Positions 58,801 through 64,000 of a DNA stretch of 64,000 nt are shown here, in pieces. Source of the stretch: Saturnia japonica (Eukaryota; Arthropoda; Insecta; Lepidoptera; Saturniidae); assembly GCA_033032175.1 (NCBI GenBank), contig CM065322.1, forward strand, positions 2,170,001-2,234,000, read 5' to 3'. The position numbers and the translations under genes are program-made. The stretch's first letter is position 1; the number at the start of each line of letters is the position of its first letter. Under the pieces are notes generated by a model, which was not told where the DNA came from, did not search any database, and saw nothing but the letters and a program-made list of their open reading frames with translations.

Positions 58801-61800
58801 AATTGATCAGGCTTCGGTTACAATTTAAACGTTTTTATTTGTGCCTTATTTAATACCTAGATAGTTCGTTACAAGTACAATAACAATGCTGATGACGATA
58901 AAATCAGAAATCTAAATCTATGATTTTATTCAGCCATCTTATAATTAGAACTAGAGGTCGTCCAATGGTCGAAATATGAGCAGCAACTTTTTTATTATAT
59001 ACTATTAATTATTGTCTGTTGTGGCGTACGTATGCACTTGCCGTCACTTTTAACTGAGTGTCAGTATTGATGTATTGGAGGTCTAAGCTCAATGGCACTG
59101 GTCAGGTTAAATTCGCAGTATTTTTTTTAACCATCTTCAACAAAACACGGGAGGTTACACAATTCGAATGTATTTTTTATGGATGTTCAGCCATTACTTC
59201 TTTGTTTATGAACCGATTTGGATGATTCTTTTTTTGTTGGATAGGGGATACCTCAAAATGGGACCATATATAAATTACATTGGCATTAGACTTTGAACAA
59301 GGAAACTCTTCAAATTTATTGAAGTTTGTTTTCTTTTTTGTTAAAAATTAATTGTCCTATAATGTATTTGTAACACATAGAATATAACATGGAAAAAGTA
59401 TTGGGGATTAAGGGAAATAATAAAGAACAAAGAAATAAAATTAGATGTAAAGAAAAAATTATTTGAAATAGCAATATTAATTACCTTGCCTAACTTAATA
59501 TGTTTGTCAAACATGATCAAAAAACTTACTCGGAAGAGAATGAATAAAATTTATAAAATGGAAATGGGTGGGACATATTTATAGACTACATGATAAACGG
59601 TGGACTAGAAAAGTGACAGTATAGACACCATGGGGAGATAAAAGGAAAAAGGAAGACCAAAGAAGAAATGGCGCGATATTTTTAAGGAAAGTTGTGGTTG
59701 AAAATGGACTACAATAGCGAAAGGAAACTACCACTGGAGAAATTTCGGGGAGTCCCACGCTGCAGAGGCGAGGACTACAATACAAGTGATTGATACGTTG
59801 CAATTAGTTAAGTAAATTATTTATAGTATAGTAGCAAAATTATTGCTTTATATAGTTTAGTAAAAAAGAAAGAAAAAGTTTATTTATTCGTCGCACAGCA
59901 CATCAAAAACTAAATTTATAAAAAGATAAAATCAACACAACTAAAATTACCAATATTAACAATAATAATTAGTAAGGTGCCGTGTGGGAAATAAACAGGT
60001 TCCAGTCTCAGCATAATTGCTACACTGAATCCGTGCAGCGCTAGTATTCTGACTGGGACACATTAAGATGCATCACGGACATCAATAAAATAAAAATAAT
60101 AACATAAAAAAACAAGTAATATAAGTATTGTAGTAAATAAAAGACTTTCTTTATTTATTATATATACTTTGTAGCTTTCTCCACTACTTCATCATATAAA
60201 CTTTAACCATGCCAAACTAACACTTCTCCGTGTGCGCAATATGATTAAAAAGGAGTCGAAAGTTTTCTGTTCACATATTAATATATAGATTATTTGTATT
60301 AAAGATATTATGAAAGTTTAATGGTGATTAAAAAAATCGTTTGTTTTCAACTGAAATTATTTTTCCCATTTTAGCAGTAAATTTCTAAACTCTGCGCCGC
60401 GTCGAGCTCAGCGATAGTAGTTGCAAGTTACGGATTGCTTCGAGCGCTTTTTGGTGCTGTTTTGGTTACTGTGTCCATTAATAAGCGTTATTATTCAACT
60501 GATTAAAAAAAAATTATTAATCTTATTTATATTATTAGCGAATAAAATCTTCATCCATTGAACAAATTAATTAATTATTATAATAGATGTAAAAAGAGTG
60601 CTTCTTGTTTTAGTTATTTTATGTTGGATTTTCATATTTTGAAATAATAAAGTTTTTATGAATTGTAACTACTATTTTTTTTATTCTTGTTTAAGAAAAA
60701 AACTGCTCATCACCGCTACCTCATGAAGGATTTTTTTTGGCATCTATAGCAGACTACCTGAGATAATAACTCATTGAAGAGCCTTATTTATCATACGAAG
60801 GAGGGAATAAGATAACCGTGGATCCGTGAGGCGATTTTACAACTTTACGGTTTAGTGTTTAAATAATTTGCGAACTTATTTATCACGCTTCAAAATGAAA
60901 GTTGTTTGCGTACTAAAACTTAATTAATACAACTTCTACAAACCACGTCTAATAGTTTTTTTAATAATCATCAGAAGTCACGCGTGTGCGCATCGGTTTT
61001 CGATATCTACCAGTATACCAGTACCACAGGATACTTTCATTATGGTATTTGAAAATCTGCTCTTAGGCAACAACTTTCGTATAATCATCTGTAAGCTATC
61101 TCAGTTATTTATAATACGTAATATACTGAAGCTCGTGTGCACCCAGTATCAAATATCAGATTTAAAAAAAAATGTTATCTATATTAACTTTTGTTTACGT
61201 TGGTAATCCTACGATGATGTATTGGCGCGATTCAAACAACGAGTAAATCATAGAGGATATCATCAATCTTTAAATTTTTCCACTTTTCGTTGATATTACG
61301 ATAACATTAATCAGATATTTAAGTTTCCTCGTCATGTTTTCATTCACTATCAACATATTTACTAATAAAATTAAAATTAGCAAAAGCATAGGGATGCTAA
61401 ACATGCCGAGACTTCGAACCTTGATTATACTTTTGTCGGTCTATACCACTTGACGATCGCAATTGGAAGGATGTTTTTTTTAATACTTTATAGGTTTTCT
61501 TTTGACCATAATCTCCAATTATAGAAAATACCCTATCACTATACTACTATGGTTTCATTATTGTTTTTCTTCACCGAAAGCTTAGGCTCATTGCAGGAAA
61601 CATGAACTCACGTCGATCGACGCGGTATCGTACACACTACCATGAAGTCATTTAGACTTTTATTTTTGAAGTGAAATAATTTTTTTATCGTTAAAAATAA
61701 TTACATTATCGTTAGAGATAATGGAAACGCGCAATACGCAGCCGATAGCGAACGCGATTACAGACGGCAGACGGTAGGCTTTTATTTATAGCTCGACTTG

Positions 61801-62852
61801 TTAATATTGATTTATTATCGTATAACTCATAACTTCACAAGTTCACTATAAGTATATATGTACTCGGTTATAGATCACTATTGTTCGGTTCATTATTATT
61901 ACAATAATTCACAGCTTTGTTGGAAACCCACTGTTGGGCATACAATCTTCTAATTTTCTGAACAGTGAATTATTTTTATTCTTGCCTATCATTGCCCAGT
62001 AGATTCGGTTCTTGAAATCCGAAACAGTCATAGTAAGGCTGTAAGGGTCTTCGCCCACGAGGCTATTTACAAGCGACTCGCGTTTGATACGAATATCCTA
62101 CTAGTTTCTTGTAAGTTGGACTGGTCGCGCGCTACGCGAGTACTTGAAGCACACGTTGCATAAAATGCCTGTTTACACATAAGATTTGTACTTTATTTTA
62201 TGAATTTTGGGAGTGAACAACTGCACGAAATATATAAGATTCTTTAGACCTTGTATAAAAAGTATGATACTTTTTATCGTCATTCTCATGAAGTTCTCTG
62301 GTAGCAACGAATGCTGTACATTTAATATTTCTTTTGATGTATGGGTACACCCAGAATCTCCATATTCTTCTATTCTTATTCTTGTAGTAAATATAAAGAA
62401 GCCGGTCTTCGTCTCTAGAGTCACTTATCATCGTACTTGATGTCTCAAGGATGAACGAATATAGTTGAATTTGGGTGACCCCGTGTGCGGAAACCGACTT
62501 CATGGAGTAGCGAACCAATAGGCGACATATAGCTCGCTTTTCAGTCGCATAGTTTATAAATAATCTCGTGGGAGAAGGGCCTAACTCTTCTTTAGTTTTT
62601 TGTGTTTTAGAGTCATATATCCAGCTGCTGACAGGCTTGCTTGATCTCTCGGTGGTCACCACTGTTTCGAATCGCACTTTACCTATAATGAGGTTTAGTG
62701 CCGTAACTTGGCCGTGCTAAGTTATAAAAATGAATAATAATAAAGAGAGCTATTTACTTGAAGAAACATTTCTCCATCAGGCATGACGTGGTCGTAAGGT
62801 GAATGCTCCCTCCTGTGTCCGTGGATATCTTCTTTATCTTTGTGCATGACCA
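46089..62852 (-). CDS. ss: spineless (aryl hydrocarbon receptor homologue), last seven coding exons
   Basis: bHLH-PAS transcription factor, partner of Tango/ARNT, acting in the nucleus in antennal, distal leg, bristle and photoreceptor fate. Exons in transcript order, all phase-consistent with GT/AG: 62758-62852, 57207-57296, 49998-50207, 49575-49762, 48259-48365, 47337-47478 and 46089-46866 (TGA). They give about 535 residues. PAS-A: MFLQ/ALNGFLMILTCEGEVFF, HSIESYLGFHQ and IVHQSVYELVHSEDREELQR. PAS-B: LFAICAPFGPPSLLEI, FKSKHKLDLSLVSMDQRGK, LGYTDAELANMGGYDLVHYD, then KDGQWQWLQTSSRLVYKNSK. The tail is Pro/Tyr-rich (about 250 residues, PAPPPVEYLAAD, ending His-Thr-Ala-Glu-Ala-Thr-Gln), a likely transactivation region. 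The bHLH exon and promoter are beyond 64000. Two introns here exceed 5 kb. Confidence 0.95.
47337..47478 (-). CDS. ss: spineless exon encoding the end of PAS-B
   Basis: Acceptor TTTTTCTAG and donor GTAAGT. It encodes LLKTGASGMIAYRFQTKDGQ then WQWLQTSSRLVYKNSKPDFV, the most conserved end of PAS-B. It is short and interrupts no long ORF, so it is easy to miss. Confidence 0.92.
47953..48224 (-). repeat. tRNA-derived SINE in a spineless intron
   Basis: On the minus strand the unit begins actgcctcgatagcctagag, with a perfect RNA polymerase III B box (GGTTCGAATCC) about 60 bases in, then a non-tRNA body. It ends in a short (TA)n tail at 47940-47955. It lies about 35 bases from the spineless exon at 48259-48365. 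Confidence 0.8.
55377..56085 (+). mobile_element. RTE-type LINE 3' end, split by a SINE
   Basis: The plus-strand frame has RRLHVAEMRMLRWMCEV and, after the insertion, KLSWYGHVMRRDESH, the C-terminal signature of lepidopteran RTE-like endonuclease/reverse-transcriptase elements. Stops interrupt it. The insertion at 55515-55793 splits the coding region. Confidence 0.75.
55515..55793 (+). mobile_element. short element inserted in the LINE with 11-bp target duplication
   Basis: 279 bases flanked by direct repeats gcatcagttac (55504-55514 and 55794-55804). It contains ggcactcagccgcgaaag, a T-run near its left end and a pyrimidine/purine mirror (cccctcctcctgggaggaagg). A second copy, reversed, lies at 57535-57865. 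It behaves as a non-autonomous, SINE-like element. Confidence 0.8.
57535..57865 (-). mobile_element. second copy of the SINE-like element, reversed
   Basis: The reverse complement contains ggcactcagccgcgaaaga, gcttttacagcttta and the ctttcaggaagg-type mirror, collinear with 55515-55793. Confidence 0.7.
58160..58495 (+). repeat. ~330-bp dispersed repeat (copies at 19140-19445 and reversed at 58920-59125)
   Basis: gttaaagtttatatgga, ttaatactgcga, aaaatattgaca and tgacagcaagt are collinear with 19185-19400. The 3' half is repeated inverted at 58920-59125 (ggtctaagctcaatggcact). Confidence 0.7.
59128..59300 (+). repeat. dispersed repeat ('gaaccgattt' family), copy 3
   Basis: Nearly identical in its core to 34188-34370 (tatgaaccgatttggatgat, tttgttggataggggata). 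Confidence 0.65.
59390..59815 (+). mobile_element. LINE C-terminal fragment
   Basis: The plus-strand frame near 59640-59815 reads KGRPKKKWRDIFKES, then a Trp-Thr-x-Ile-Ala-Lys segment ending in the His-Ala-Ala-Glu-type tail of lepidopteran endonuclease/RT elements, with an in-frame stop. Fragment. Confidence 0.6.
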
Positions 62853-64000
62853 CTGAAACAAAGAATACAACAATTACGTCAATAAAATAGTTTCTGAACC
62901 TTTAAGCTGATTTATTTGTTTTTTTTCGGGCATTCTCATATATTATAAACTAAGCATACATGTAAAGCTTAACTCAGCGGCTTCCAGCTTCAAAAGCGTG
63001 ACGCCCAGGAGAGGTGTAGACGATTCCCAGGGAATACATATCCTAATTATAGTTTTCAATAATTTTGTGTAAGTAAAAAAATTATTACCTATTATATAAT
63101 TTTGCTGTGAATTAAAATTGTACTAAATAATCGACCTTATCGATATCGATGTCGAAAATTTCGTAATAAAATAAATAATTAAATTTGTAAGCTCGTAAAC
63201 GTTTTTAGCCGACTGGCGGAAGGTAAAGTTTTTCAGGTTATTGTATGTGTCTATGTTATGCACAAAACTAGCGATAATTTTTTTAATGACAAGTAGATAT
63301 TTGATATTAAACCGGCGCACAATAATACAACGCTCAATAAAGATGGCCTTGTCACCGGTACCCCCGTGAAGGAAAATATCGTCACTTCTGGCACTTTTCA
63401 AGTTCTTTGATAACTGTCGATAAATAATTATCGACGATCCCGATATACTTATCGTATCTTTATCGGTACCATTACATATCTTAATTAAACGTGTCTATTT
63501 TTAATGAGGCGTACCTACTGACATAGAATTACAATCATTATAACTAAATATTTGTTAAATATACAAGGGGCTTTGTACTGTAACGAAACGCACGACCTTC
63601 CGTTTCCTAAGTTCACCCTGAACTCAACACCGTGGTGTACTCGAAAAAAAGAATACCTGATATTAAAATACTTGCACATATGAATACCATATAAGGGTCT
63701 AATTGTGCGGCACTTCATTGTAAATGCGCAGCGGTGTTTTACTTGTCATACATTATGTATTCAAAATACAAAAATAATAAATTTATTTCGTTTGTTAATT
63801 AAAAATAATGATATAGTCCATTTATAGTAATACTGTGACGTTCATTTAAATAGGTAGTTAAAATGATAAGAAATAATAAAACTAAATACAAAATAGCGTA
63901 AACTAAAATTGCACCTGCTAGGTTACATGTAAATAGTTACATTCGAGAACTCAAAATACAATATAAAATAACTCACAAAAGCTATTATCATTTCTGTGTT
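62853..64000. other. intron upstream of the first visible spineless exon
   Basis: AT-rich. It contains TATCGATATCGATG at about 63137-63150 and the small palindrome gtcgataaataattatcgac near 63417-63436. No exon or repeat I can support. The previous spineless exon must lie beyond 64000. Confidence 0.4.

Larger units (their letters stand above)
57297..62757. other. 5.5-kb spineless intron
   Basis: Holds the reversed SINE-like copy (57535-57865), repeats at 57940-58050, an inverted pair 58160-58495 / 58920-59125, a 'gaaccgattt' repeat at 59128-59300, a LINE C-terminus at 59390-59815, and AT-rich unique sequence from about 60200 on. 62620-62690 is a LINE-remnant copy. No exon seen. Confidence 0.45.

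Noticed and set aside
63137..63150. TATCGATATCGATG, resembling a DRE promoter element
   Set aside because: A single short AT-rich match inside a presumed intron, with no start site or gene next to it.
1..64000. CRISPR arrays, operons, bacterial-type promoters
   Set aside because: None seen; splice sites, poly(A) signals and transposons show this is a eukaryotic nuclear sequence.

Overview
This is an AT-rich insect nuclear genome segment, almost certainly from a moth or butterfly. The evidence is intron-split genes with GT/AG junctions and AATAAA signals, a recognisable spineless (insect aryl-hydrocarbon-receptor) gene, a cuticle-type chitin-binding protein gene, and a dense load of LINE, SINE, MITE and LTR-element remnants of lepidopteran character. 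I cannot name the species.

Layout. (1) 451-9019, plus strand: the 3' six coding exons of a large secreted-type protein with one CBM14 (peritrophin-A) chitin-binding domain. (2) 9700-17725, minus strand: a cluster of very short complete ORFs (34-56 codons) encoding one family of tiny membrane-type peptides (typical N-terminus M-I-C-x-S-L, then a hydrophobic stretch, G/V-P, then Cys/Lys). Four exon-like blocks each carry one or two of these ORFs behind a good splice acceptor. An eighth member lies on the plus strand at 22037-22159. A recent internally rearranged Ty3/gypsy element (13393-16511) sits inside the cluster. (3) 20757-23202, plus strand: a three-exon secreted Ala-rich coiled-coil protein, probably DUF745 family, with the eighth micro-ORF inside its second intron. 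(4) 24683-26027, minus strand: a two-exon secreted Tyr-Gly-Pro-Pro repeat protein. (5) 26028-45894: gene-poor and repeat-rich, including two adjacent copies of an R1-like LINE (35738-40200) and several MITEs. (6) 45895-64000, minus strand: the last seven coding exons of spineless, covering the PAS-A and PAS-B region and the C-terminal tail. The bHLH exon and promoter lie beyond the right edge, and the large introns hold further repeats.

Three conventional genes next to spineless look secreted and cuticle- or matrix-related (chitin-binding, coiled-coil, YGPP). The micro-peptide cluster is the most unusual content. It looks like a tandemly duplicated, possibly polycistronic family of small transmembrane peptides that I do not recognise. 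All exon boundaries were read by eye from splice signals and reading phase. No database search or transcript data were available.
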